Shown here: in pieces, positions 1 to 5,140 of the stretch
How the letters are laid out: each line of letters opens with the position of its first letter
Numbering within the stretch: position 1 is the first letter of the stretch
Assembly (NCBI GenBank): GCA_009788105.1
Contig: WQSD01000074.1
Location: 1-6,451, forward strand
Direction of reading: 5' to 3'
DNA: 6,451 bases
DNA from: Oscillospiraceae bacterium
Lineage (GTDB): Bacteria > Bacillota > Clostridia > Oscillospirales > CAG-272
Notes under the pieces: model-generated
Told to the model about the DNA's origin: nothing
The model's input: only the letters and a program-made list of their open reading frames with translations
Databases searched by the model: none
Translations under genes and position numbers: made by a program

Positions 1-40
1 CTCGCACCCGATTGGGGCATAAGGAAATGTTTCGGCAAAG

Positions 41-86
41 CCCCCTTCGCTCTGCGAGGGGGGATGTCCCGCAGGGACAGGGGGGG
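41..86. repeat. G/C-rich double-hairpin intergenic repeat (REP-like)
   Basis: Two adjacent inverted repeats are visible. The first has a C-rich arm at 41-50 and a G-rich arm at 54-63, with a 3-base loop and one G-T wobble. The second is TGTCCC (65-70) against GGGACA (74-79) with loop GCA. Both are followed by a run of seven Gs (80-86). This look, short GC-rich hairpins in AT-richer intergenic sequence, is typical of dispersed palindromic repeats in Clostridia. Only one copy lies in this window, so the claim that it is repeated is inference. The first 40 bases show no gene I can support; a frame open from the left edge to a stop at 148-150 runs through the repeat and is probably not coding. 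Confidence 0.5.
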
Positions 87-97
87 AGATTACACCC

Positions 98-111
98 ATT
101 ACCATGGTAAT
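98..111. promoter_or_regulatory. 14-bp perfect palindrome, possible operator
   Basis: ATTACCATGGTAAT is a perfect 14-bp palindrome 67 bp upstream of a small XRE-type regulator gene. Cro/C1-type proteins bind as dimers to palindromes of this size, and such regulators often control their own gene, so an operator is plausible. No second copy was found in the window, and chance occurrence is possible. Confidence 0.3.
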
Positions 112-115
112 ACTA

Positions 116-148
116 AAAAGGTATGCCTTGCAAATAGGCATACCTTTT
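116..148. terminator. 13-bp perfect-stem hairpin, likely bidirectional terminator
   Basis: AAAAGGTATGCCT (116-128) pairs perfectly with AGGCATACCTTTT (136-148) around a 7-base loop. The stem is flanked by A and T runs on both sides (four Ts on the plus strand, five on the minus strand), so it could end transcription from either direction, presumably for a gene left of the window. A weak promoter-like pair, TTGCAA (128-133) and TAGTAT (151-156) with 17-base spacing, overlaps the loop and right arm. The structure might therefore instead be an operator or attenuator for the downstream regulator gene. Confidence 0.55.
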
Positions 149-155
149 GATAGTA

Positions 156-173
156 TATCCCCATAGGGGGATA
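156..173 (+). promoter_or_regulatory. Inverted repeat overlapping the Shine-Dalgarno of the XRE gene
   Basis: TATCCCC (156-162) and GGGGATA (167-173) form a 7-bp perfect inverted repeat with loop ATAG. The right arm contains most of the ribosome binding site AGGGGG (165-170), which lies 8 bases before the ATG at 179. In RNA this hairpin would hide the site; in DNA the palindrome could be a repressor site. Because comEC overlaps the regulator gene, control here would affect both genes. The pairing is directly visible; the regulatory role is inferred. Confidence 0.4.
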
Positions 174-178
174 GCTTT

Positions 179-427
179 ATGTCCAAGTTATATGTAACTC
201 ATGTGGAATATATCCAGGATTATGGCAAAGTCAAAATTAAACTTAAAGAACTGCTTGACGCTCGTGGAAAAACAAGATATTTTCTCGCCAAAGAATCCGG
301 AACAAAGTTTGTAGTGGTTGATTCTTGGTGCAAAAATACCGTTTCCAGAATCGACCTTGATGTGCTGGCTCGTTTTTGCTTTGTTCTTGACTGCCGTGTC
401 GATGATATTATCGAGTACACCAAATGA
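179..427 (+). CDS. Small XRE/Cro-like helix-turn-helix regulator
   Basis: An 82-residue protein. From about residue 17 on it resembles the compact single-domain Cro/C1-type regulators of Firmicutes: a first helix at 17-29, the helix-turn-helix region at about 33-52 (FLAKESG then VVVDSWCKN), then a DLDVLARFCFVLDC stretch and a closing VDDIIEY, the usual end of this domain. Residues 1-16 are a short extension of unknown role. Translation starts at ATG 179 behind AGGGGG (165-170). The stop codon overlaps the comEC start (ATGA, 424-427), so the two genes are probably cotranscribed and translationally coupled. The arrangement suggests a local regulator of itself and comEC, which is inference. A DNA-binding role is likely from the fold; the target is unknown. 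Confidence 0.8.
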   Translation: MSKLYVTHVEYIQDYGKVKIKLKELLDARGKTRYFLAKESGTKFVVVDSWCKNTVSRIDLDVLARFCFVLDCRVDDIIEYTK

Positions 428-2724
428 ACATCTTCAAGCATCGTCCGCTGGCACTAACTTGTGCCGTGTTTCTCGCTGCTTTGGCGTTCACATTCTACCA
501 ACCTATCCCCGCAAAAGTGGCTGTTGCTGCCACGGCGGGGGCGATTTTGCTTGTTGTCGCCATACTCCACTTCCTACTGCCCAAACGCCTTAAATGGCGA
601 CCAAGCAAAAAGTTCGCGGTGCGCTTTGCCGCCACCATGTTTGCTGTAATATTCGCCACAGGACTGGGGTTTGTCACCTACAATGTGAACGCACAGCGGC
701 AAATCGACCTTGCCGACCTTATCGGTCCGCCCATTACTGTGACAGGACATATCGTGGATGTAGTACATATGACCTCGTGGGGGTCAATATCAATCGTGCA
801 AATCACCGAAGTAGAGGGCGTGCGACACAGATTTCAAACATTGATGCACACCAGCGTGCCATTGGACATCGGCAACTTTGAGTCGTTTACCGCCGAAATG
901 GTGTTCAGCGAGCTTGAAAACCTGCCAAATCGCTTCCCACAACGAACATTTTACGGCTCACAAGGAATATTCACCCAAGCCCAACTCCTCAGCCCCCTGC
1001 CCTATCGCGGTGAACCTGCACGAAACGCAGGTTGGATGCTATACCGCATGAACGCCTACCTTGACGACAACTTGATGATGAACCTTTCCCCCGCGGGCTA
1101 CTCTTTCACCTCGGTAAAAGTGTTAGGCAACCGAAGCAACATGGACGACGCCCTCTCCCGTGACTTTCGCACCCTTGGCATGGCACACATGATAGCCATC
1201 AGCGGAATGCACTTGTCGATTCTTGTTGGCGGCTTTGATTTTTTGTTCCGCAGATTGTATATGCCAAAAGTCTTTCGCACAGCAACTTTGCTGGCATTGT
1301 GCGTGATATACATGGGTCTGTGCGGATTTTCCCCCTCGGTGACACGGGCAGGGATTATGTTTCTGATATTCTACGCCGCCGAATTTTTCCGACGAGAACC
1401 GGACGGCATCACTTCCCTTTTCTTTGCCGTTGCCCTAATTTGCCTTGTTCAACCCTTCTCGATTTTCAGCCCCGGGCTTCTTATGTCCATGTTCGCTACT
1501 CTCGGCATTATGACCCTCGGCACAAAGTGGAGCAATGCAGCTTTGGAACGCTTTCAGGGGAAAAGCAAAATCATCGGCACTACCCTTGCATCTCTTTCAG
1601 TTACTGTTGGGGCGACCCTGTTCATCATTCCGCCAATGAGCCTGTATTTCTCGGCTTTTTCGGTAGCCGGGTTGGTGGCGAACTTTATTTTTGTTCCCCT
1701 GACCAGTATTGCGCTCTTTGCCGCTCCAATCCTAATGCTTCCTCCTGTGCCTATTCCAATAATCACCGGCATGGTGGCAAATTTTGTTGACCGCACCACC
1801 GAACTCATCCATTTCACCGCAAGCTCTGCACGATACCTGCAATGGACAGTCATATCTTTGGAATATCCTTTCGTGCCGATTTTTATGTTGCTTTTGGCGA
1901 TATGTCTGTGCGTGTTGCTGGTCACTTCCATCAAAAAGAGGCGATACAAAATCGCACCTGCTGCCGCTCTTCTTTGCTCTTTTGCTTTGGCGATATTTGT
2001 GTATAACGTGAATATGCCAACGGCGCAAGTTATTATTGTGAACGACCGAAACAATGATGCTATCATCATGCACAGCAGTGGACGAGTGGCGCTTGTAGAT
2101 ATTTCGGACGGCAGTCGCGGAGTGATGAACACCGGACGAAACATCTCTGCTCGCCACACCCACCGCGGGATAGACACATATATTCTCACTCATTTGCACC
2201 AGCGGCACGTGGGACTGTTGTGGTGGCTGGCGAACAACTATTATCTTGACTACCTTGTCCTACCCGAGCCTGTTACCACAGCCGACCACAACATCTACGG
2301 CTCGCTGGTGGAAACCGCCGAACGCCTTGGCATTTCGGTGATAACTATGCCACACTACGGGCAGTCGGTGGCGATATACTTTGGCGACCTCCGCTTTGAA
2401 AAAATGCCCCACGCCATGATTTCACGCTCTGCTCACCCGGTGATTGCACTAAATATTGCTTTCGGCACACAACGGATATTTTATCTTGGTGGCTCGTCCA
2501 TTGAGGTTAGCGAAGATTTTGTTGCCACCGCATACAGCGCGAACGCAGTCATTCTTGGGGTGCACGGTCCAAGCATACGAGAGGACACCCCGGGGCGTCT
2601 ATTTAACCCTCGCTCATTCGCAGTTTTCGCTAACGAAGATGTTCACCGCAGATTTGACGGCAGTTTTGTTAGCTATCGTGTACTTACACCAACGCAAAAT
2701 TACGAGCGGTTTGTGTTTGAGTGA
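424..2724 (+). CDS. comEC: ComEC/Rec2-family DNA uptake channel with degenerate metallo-beta-lactamase domain
   Basis: A 766-residue polytopic membrane protein. ComEC forms the inner-membrane channel that takes up single-stranded DNA in natural transformation. Three N-terminal hydrophobic segments (about 11-27, 31-53, 65-87) precede a soluble OB-like region (90-190). The Competence domain follows (about 230-505), with the hallmark GMAHMIAISGMH at 252-263 and around eight further membrane segments. Residues 530-766 correspond to the metallo-beta-lactamase-like domain, but its motifs are eroded. The usual DVGQGD is VNDRNND (539-545), HxHxDH is HLHQRH (590-595, Arg for Asp), the later TGD-type Asp is replaced in YLGG (687-690), and HHGS is VHGPS (713-717). 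The channel may work while the nuclease-like domain is inactive. The start at ATG 424 overlaps the regulator stop; no good Shine-Dalgarno is seen, consistent with coupling. No comEA or other competence gene lies nearby, so transformation ability cannot be concluded. Confidence 0.93.
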   Translation: MNIFKHRPLALTCAVFLAALAFTFYQPIPAKVAVAATAGAILLVVAILHFLLPKRLKWRPSKKFAVRFAATMFAVIFATGLGFVTYNVNAQRQIDLADLIGPPITVTGHIVDVVHMTSWGSISIVQITEVEGVRHRFQTLMHTSVPLDIGNFESFTAEMVFSELENLPNRFPQRTFYGSQGIFTQAQLLSPLPYRGEPARNAGWMLYRMNAYLDDNLMMNLSPAGYSFTSVKVLGNRSNMDDALSRDFRTLGMAHMIAISGMHLSILVGGFDFLFRRLYMPKVFRTATLLALCVIYMGLCGFSPSVTRAGIMFLIFYAAEFFRREPDGITSLFFAVALICLVQPFSIFSPGLLMSMFATLGIMTLGTKWSNAALERFQGKSKIIGTTLASLSVTVGATLFIIPPMSLYFSAFSVAGLVANFIFVPLTSIALFAAPILMLPPVPIPIITGMVANFVDRTTELIHFTASSARYLQWTVISLEYPFVPIFMLLLAICLCVLLVTSIKKRRYKIAPAAALLCSFALAIFVYNVNMPTAQVIIVNDRNNDAIIMHSSGRVALVDISDGSRGVMNTGRNISARHTHRGIDTYILTHLHQRHVGLLWWLANNYYLDYLVLPEPVTTADHNIYGSLVETAERLGISVITMPHYGQSVAIYFGDLRFEKMPHAMISRSAHPVIALNIAFGTQRIFYLGGSSIEVSEDFVATAYSANAVILGVHGPSIREDTPGRLFNPRSFAVFANEDVHRRFDGSFVSYRVLTPTQNYERFVFE

Positions 2725-2746
2725 AAAACTGTGCCAAGACACGGGT
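2724..2746. repeat. Imperfect second copy of the terminator sequence, just after comEC
   Basis: The sequence from 2724 to 2746, starting on the last base of the comEC stop codon, matches 2954-2976 in 20 of 23 positions, including GTGCCAAGACACGGGT against GTGCCAAGGCACGGGT. The changes spoil the hairpin, so this copy probably no longer terminates. The two copies flank the multi-hairpin block at 2774-2929. They may be a duplicated terminator or a site split by insertion of that block. Confidence 0.45.
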
Positions 2747-2773
2747 CAGAGTGACAAAAAACTCTAAAACACC

Positions 2774-2929
2774 TTGGGGCGTTGCCCCAAACCCCACTTA
2801 GGAACTTTATGAAAAAAGTTCCTAAGAACCTCAAAAACTTTGGTACAAAAGTATTTTATACTTTTGTGAGAAAAAGTTTTTAGTCAAGTTTTTTACAAAA
2901 AACTTGTGCGGTGTGGGCGCATAGCCCAC
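2774..2929. repeat. Multi-hairpin intergenic repeat element
   Basis: Five inverted repeats follow one another with little spacing: TTGGGGC/GCCCCAA (2774-2780, 2784-2790); a 12-bp stem (2797-2808, 2815-2826); a 10-bp stem ACAAAAGTAT/ATACTTTTGT (2845-2854, 2858-2867) nested inside an outer 9-bp stem (2833-2841, 2873-2881); CAAGTTTTTT/AAAAAACTTG (2885-2894, 2897-2906); and GTGGGC/GCCCAC (2913-2918, 2924-2929). No frame here looks coding. This hairpin-rich composition resembles dispersed non-coding repeats common between genes in Clostridia genomes; no transposase or clear terminal repeats are present. It fills most of the stretch between comEC and the shared terminator. Confidence 0.6.
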
Positions 2930-2953
2930 GGCCTTGACCTTTATCGAAAGACT

Positions 2954-2979
2954 AAAACCCGTGCCAAGGCACGGGTTTT
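2954..2979. terminator. Bidirectional rho-independent terminator between spoVM and comEC
   Basis: AAAACCCGTGCC (2954-2965) pairs perfectly with GGCACGGGTTTT (2968-2979), a 12-bp GC-rich stem with A/T runs on both sides and a minimal loop. It begins one base after the spoVM stop codon on the minus strand, so it probably ends the rsgA-spoVM transcripts. It can also stop readthrough from the convergent comEC. Confidence 0.85.
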
Positions 2980-2980
2980 G

Positions 2981-3058
2981 TTATCTCCGTTTAATACGAA
3001 ACACCTTACGGAGAAAAGGTGAGAACATTCTTGGTGGACGTACAACTACGATTTTCAT
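2981..3058 (-). CDS. spoVM: Stage V sporulation protein SpoVM (25-residue spore coat anchor)
   Basis: A 25-codon reading frame, ATG at 3058-3056 and TAA at 2983-2981, with a near-perfect Shine-Dalgarno GGGAGGTG (3071-3064) five bases before the start. The peptide begins MKIVVVRPPR, then has a hydrophobic/basic pattern and a very basic end (KRR). Bacillus subtilis SpoVM is a 26-residue amphipathic helix that recognises the curved forespore membrane and anchors SpoIVA for coat assembly. MK at 1-2, the key Pro9, a basic residue on each side of the Pro region (7 and 10) and Arg17 line up without gaps. Context supports the call: in B. subtilis spoVM lies just downstream of rsgA, rpe and thiN. Here rpe and thiN are absent and the gap to rsgA is 58 bp. 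It implies a spore former. The main doubt is the small size, but start signal, terminator and synteny agree. Confidence 0.86.
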   Translation of the reverse strand: MKIVVVRPPRMFSPFLRKVFRIKRR

Positions 3059-3080
3059 ATAAACACCTCCCTTTATCTCC

Positions 3081-3110
3081 ATTATATGCAGAAAATTTCA
3101 AAAGGTGCAA
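3081..3110 (-). promoter_or_regulatory. Possible spoVM promoter (sigma-E-like or sigma-A)
   Basis: On the minus strand the gap between rsgA and spoVM carries CATATAAT (3088-3081). It contains a perfect TATAAT (3086-3081) and also fits the sigma-E minus-10 pattern CATACAAT at 7 of 8 positions. A weak sigma-A minus-35, TTGCAC (3110-3105), sits 18 bases upstream. The B. subtilis spoVM gene is transcribed by mother-cell sigma-E, so a sporulation promoter is attractive. The minus-35 evidence cannot decide between the two. Expected transcript leader is about 16 bases. Confidence 0.5.
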
Positions 3111-3116
3111 AGAATT

Positions 3117-4040
3117 TTATTTCTTCATCCAATCTTTTTTATCTTTTATCTCTTCATATATTCCAAGATAGCTTTGATAGCGTAATGGGTGAATCTTCCC
3201 TTGGTCCACCGCTTGTATGACTGCACAGCCATCTTCGGTTACGTGGGTGCATTTTGTGTACTTGCACTCACCTAAGTATGGCACCATTTCACGAAAGCCA
3301 AAAGGGAGCTTGCTTACATCAAAAATATCAATCAAATCAAAATCAACCAGCGAAAACCCCGGCGTGTCCCCGATATATCCGCTCATAGCAGGGTCAAGAA
3401 GTTCTGCAGCCGAATACAACGCCACCTCGCGGGTGGTGTGCCGACCCCGCTCGCTTTTTTCGCTGAGTGCGCCAACTGCAATTGCAAGCCGCGGAAAAAT
3501 TGCGTTCATAAGCGAACTTTTCCCCACCCCGCTACTGCCACAAAAGATAACAGTCTGCTCTTTCGCCGTTTCGTCAAGGTAAGCAGATAATTCGGCTAAC
3601 CCATCACCGCTTTCCGCACTGGTCACAAAGACTTTCATACCGCAACCACGGTACAATTCAGCAATTTCTATGGCTTTTGCATTGTCAACATCTGATTTAG
3701 ACACCACAATTACAGGTTGAATGTCGTTATATTCCGCCACAGCAATCACTTTATCAATTATAGACAGTGTTGGCGCAGGCTGTGCAGGAGCTATGGTGAT
3801 AAGCAGGGTGTCCACATTTGCCACAGCAGGTCTTACAAGCGTGTTTCGCCGTGATAGTATCTCGGTGACTACAGCACTTTCGCCCTCCTCACCAACGCAA
3901 ACCTCGTCCCCTGCCAAAGGACGCAAAGCCCCAAGGCGTAACTTGCCACGGAGCTTGCATTTTATTATTTCACCATCGCTGAACCTAACAAGACAGCTAC
4001 CGGCAACAGATTTTATAATTTTACCTTGATTATTACTCAA
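3117..4040 (-). CDS. rsgA: Ribosome small subunit-dependent GTPase RsgA
   Basis: A circularly permuted GTPase that helps late maturation of the 30S ribosomal subunit. With the TTG start at 4040 it is 307 residues, close to the family norm. An N-terminal OB-fold opens with GKIIKSVAG. The G motifs follow in permuted order: G4 SKSD (114-117), G5 SAESG (141-145), P-loop GSSGVGKS (168-175), switch RGRHTTRE (198-205), G3 DTPG (225-228). The C-terminal zinc site is complete (C259, C264, H266, C272), followed by the usual GCAV and RYQSYL. The frame stays open to 4124, but those 28 extra codons overlap the upstream gene and match nothing in the family. TTG 4040 lies two bases after the upstream TAA and has no Shine-Dalgarno, suggesting translational coupling. 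A GTG at 4058 (313 residues), with GGGGA some way upstream, is the alternative. spoVM follows. Confidence 0.96.
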   Translation of the reverse strand: MSNNQGKIIKSVAGSCLVRFSDGEIIKCKLRGKLRLGALRPLAGDEVCVGEEGESAVVTEILSRRNTLVRPAVANVDTLLITIAPAQPAPTLSIIDKVIAVAEYNDIQPVIVVSKSDVDNAKAIEIAELYRGCGMKVFVTSAESGDGLAELSAYLDETAKEQTVIFCGSSGVGKSSLMNAIFPRLAIAVGALSEKSERGRHTTREVALYSAAELLDPAMSGYIGDTPGFSLVDFDLIDIFDVSKLPFGFREMVPYLGECKYTKCTHVTEDGCAVIQAVDQGKIHPLRYQSYLGIYEEIKDKKDWMKK

Positions 4041-4042
4041 CG

Positions 4043-4486
4043 TTAGAAAAACAGCCACGTGGGCATCGTTCCCCAAGTAGGCCAAGAGGGCATCATTCCC
4101 CAAGCAACAAATATAAGTGCGCAAATGCCACCCGCAATACTGGTCGCAACAACAGACACAACCTTACCGCGTCGAGCAGAGCGACTGTATTTTTTGCCCA
4201 TGAACTTTACAGCCCACACATCATCTTCGTTATAGTTTTTTCTTGCCAAATTTGCAAAAACCATACCTGCAATCCCTAATACCACGGGAATTAAAAACAA
4301 CCAAAGTGAACTTCGCCCAAAAACGGCATCTGTAATAACGTTAATAGCTTCCCAGCCCATATATTGTTCCATGGTGAATGGGCGGATAATAATAACTAAA
4401 ATTGCAACTATAGCAACACCACCAAATAATAATGCCAGCAATGAAAATATTTTTTCTTTTTTCTTGTCATACGTTTTGTTTAACAT
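4043..4486 (-). CDS. Small three-helix membrane protein of unknown function
   Basis: A 147-residue protein I cannot assign to a family. It has a basic N-terminus (KKKEK at 8-12) and three hydrophobic segments (about 13-34, 60-80, 108-129). A basic loop (KKYSRSARRGK, 98-108) lies between the second and third. The charges suggest N-terminus and loop inside, with the C-terminal tail outside. That tail is unusual: two near-repeats of nine residues rich in Trp, Pro and Met (WGMMPSWPT at 129-137, WGTMPTWLF at 138-146), encoded by a tandem 27-bp duplication. I chose ATG 4486 because GGGAG lies 7 bases upstream. A GTG at 4555 would add 23 non-hydrophobic residues but sits only about 8 bases from the predicted transcription start. 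It is first in a unit with rsgA, two bases upstream. A role in ribosome assembly or sporulation cannot be inferred. Confidence 0.8.
   Translation of the reverse strand: MLNKTYDKKKEKIFSLLALLFGGVAIVAILVIIIRPFTMEQYMGWEAINVITDAVFGRSSLWLFLIPVVLGIAGMVFANLARKNYNEDDVWAVKFMGKKYSRSARRGKVVSVVATSIAGGICALIFVAWGMMPSWPTWGTMPTWLFF
4050..4103. repeat. Tandem 27-bp duplication at the end of the membrane protein gene
   Basis: Units 4050-4076 and 4077-4103 match in 20 of 27 positions and are both in frame. They encode the doubled Trp-rich nonapeptide of the membrane protein. The duplication also creates the repeated LGNDA in the upstream extension of the rsgA frame, which explains why that frame stays open and argues against it being real RsgA sequence. 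Confidence 0.8.
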
Positions 4487-4569
4487 AAACTTGCTCCCAT
4501 AGTGTGGTATGTATGAATGTGTTGAAACATGATTGCCTTGCCTATTGTCCAACACTCCAATTTACTACT

Positions 4570-4598
4570 ATTATACTGCTTTTTTGGGGCTTTGTCAA
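4570..4598 (-). promoter_or_regulatory. Consensus sigma-A promoter for the membrane protein-rsgA unit
   Basis: On the minus strand, a perfect TTGACA (4598-4593) and a perfect TATAAT (4575-4570) are separated by exactly 17 bases. Transcription should start near 4563, giving a leader of about 77 bases before ATG 4486. No riboswitch or attenuator is apparent in that leader. A promoter this strong suggests steady, high-level vegetative expression. Confidence 0.88.
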
Positions 4599-4664
4599 GT
4601 GTTTTATAAAAAAAAGTTTTTCAACCGATAGGAACGCTTGGAGAGTACAATCTTCCTTTTTCAG

Positions 4665-4693
4665 TTGACTTTTTTTCGCATATATGTTATACT
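4665..4693 (+). promoter_or_regulatory. Strong sigma-A promoter for nusB and the alpha-galactosidase gene
   Basis: TTGACT (4665-4670) and TATACT (4688-4693) are spaced by 17 bases, and TGT directly before the minus-10 gives an extended minus-10 (TGn) element. Start should be near 4700, leaving a leader of about 33 bases. It is back to back with the leftward promoter at 4570-4598. The 66 bases between them (4599-4664) show no clear operator palindrome. Confidence 0.87.
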
Positions 4694-4732
4694 GGTGCAA
4701 GCTATATTACTTTACTATTCAAGGACACCACA

Positions 4733-5128
4733 ATGAACAGACATCAAGCGCGCCGCGCAACATTCACACTTATATACCAACACTCTTACGGGGTGCATGG
4801 TTCATATTCTGACTTGTACACCCATATGTGTGTGGAAGAAGAGATTGAAACCAACGAATATATCGCCGCTATGGTCACAGCTATGGACAAGAACCTTGGA
4901 GAGATTGACACCCGCATTTCTACCCACGCTAAAGGGTGGGATATTGGACGAATTTCTCGTGTAACCTTGTCAATTTTGCGACTTTCTTTGTGCGAAATGG
5001 CGTACTGTGATGTGCCGAGAGAGGTGTCCATCAACGAAGCAGTAGAGCTTGCCAAAGAATTCGACACCGATGAAGCCCCCCCATTTATAAACGGAGTGTT
5101 GGATAAGGCGACCGAGAACGAAGAATAG
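4733..5128 (+). CDS. nusB: Transcription antitermination factor NusB
   Basis: A 131-residue all-helical RNA-binding protein. NusB with NusE (ribosomal protein S10) binds boxA RNA in ribosomal RNA leaders and keeps RNA polymerase from stopping early. The Arg-rich N-terminus (R3, R7, R8) is the boxA-contacting part. Later family motifs are clear: KGW (67-69), RISRVTLSILRLSLCEM (73-89), VSINEAVELAKEF (98-110) and FINGVLDK (118-125). Length is typical. The start is ATG 4733 with AAGGA (4721-4725) seven bases upstream. An extended minus-10 promoter sits just upstream. The stop is 12 bases before the glycosidase start, so the two are probably cotranscribed. NusB is often next to folD, xseA or ribosomal-stress genes; a glycosidase partner is unusual. 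Confidence 0.96.
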   Translation: MNRHQARRATFTLIYQHSYGVHGSYSDLYTHMCVEEEIETNEYIAAMVTAMDKNLGEIDTRISTHAKGWDIGRISRVTLSILRLSLCEMAYCDVPREVSINEAVELAKEFDTDEAPPFINGVLDKATENEE

Positions 5129-5140
5129 GAATTAAACAAA

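Noticed and set aside
1..150. A frame open from the left edge to a stop at 148-150, possibly the tail of an upstream gene
   Set aside because: It runs through the double hairpin and the terminator-like stem, and the Gly/Arg-rich product is what such repeats would give.
1554..2208. Long open frames on the minus strand within comEC (up to about 210 codons)
   Set aside because: They lie opposite a clear ComEC coding frame, have no ribosome binding site of note, and their products look like antisense translations rich in Arg, Ser and Thr.
2774..2929. The hairpin block as a CRISPR array or an insertion sequence
   Set aside because: The stems differ from one another, there are no regular spacers, and no transposase frame or terminal inverted repeats are present.
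4041..4124. N-terminal extension of RsgA starting at the upstream TTG (4124)
   Set aside because: It lies inside the upstream gene, is built of the 27-bp tandem repeat, has no family similarity, and would give an over-long RsgA.
4700..4732. A boxA-like site in the nusB leader (TTACTTTAC) suggesting NusB self-control
   Set aside because: The match to boxA is weak and there is no boxB or other supporting element.
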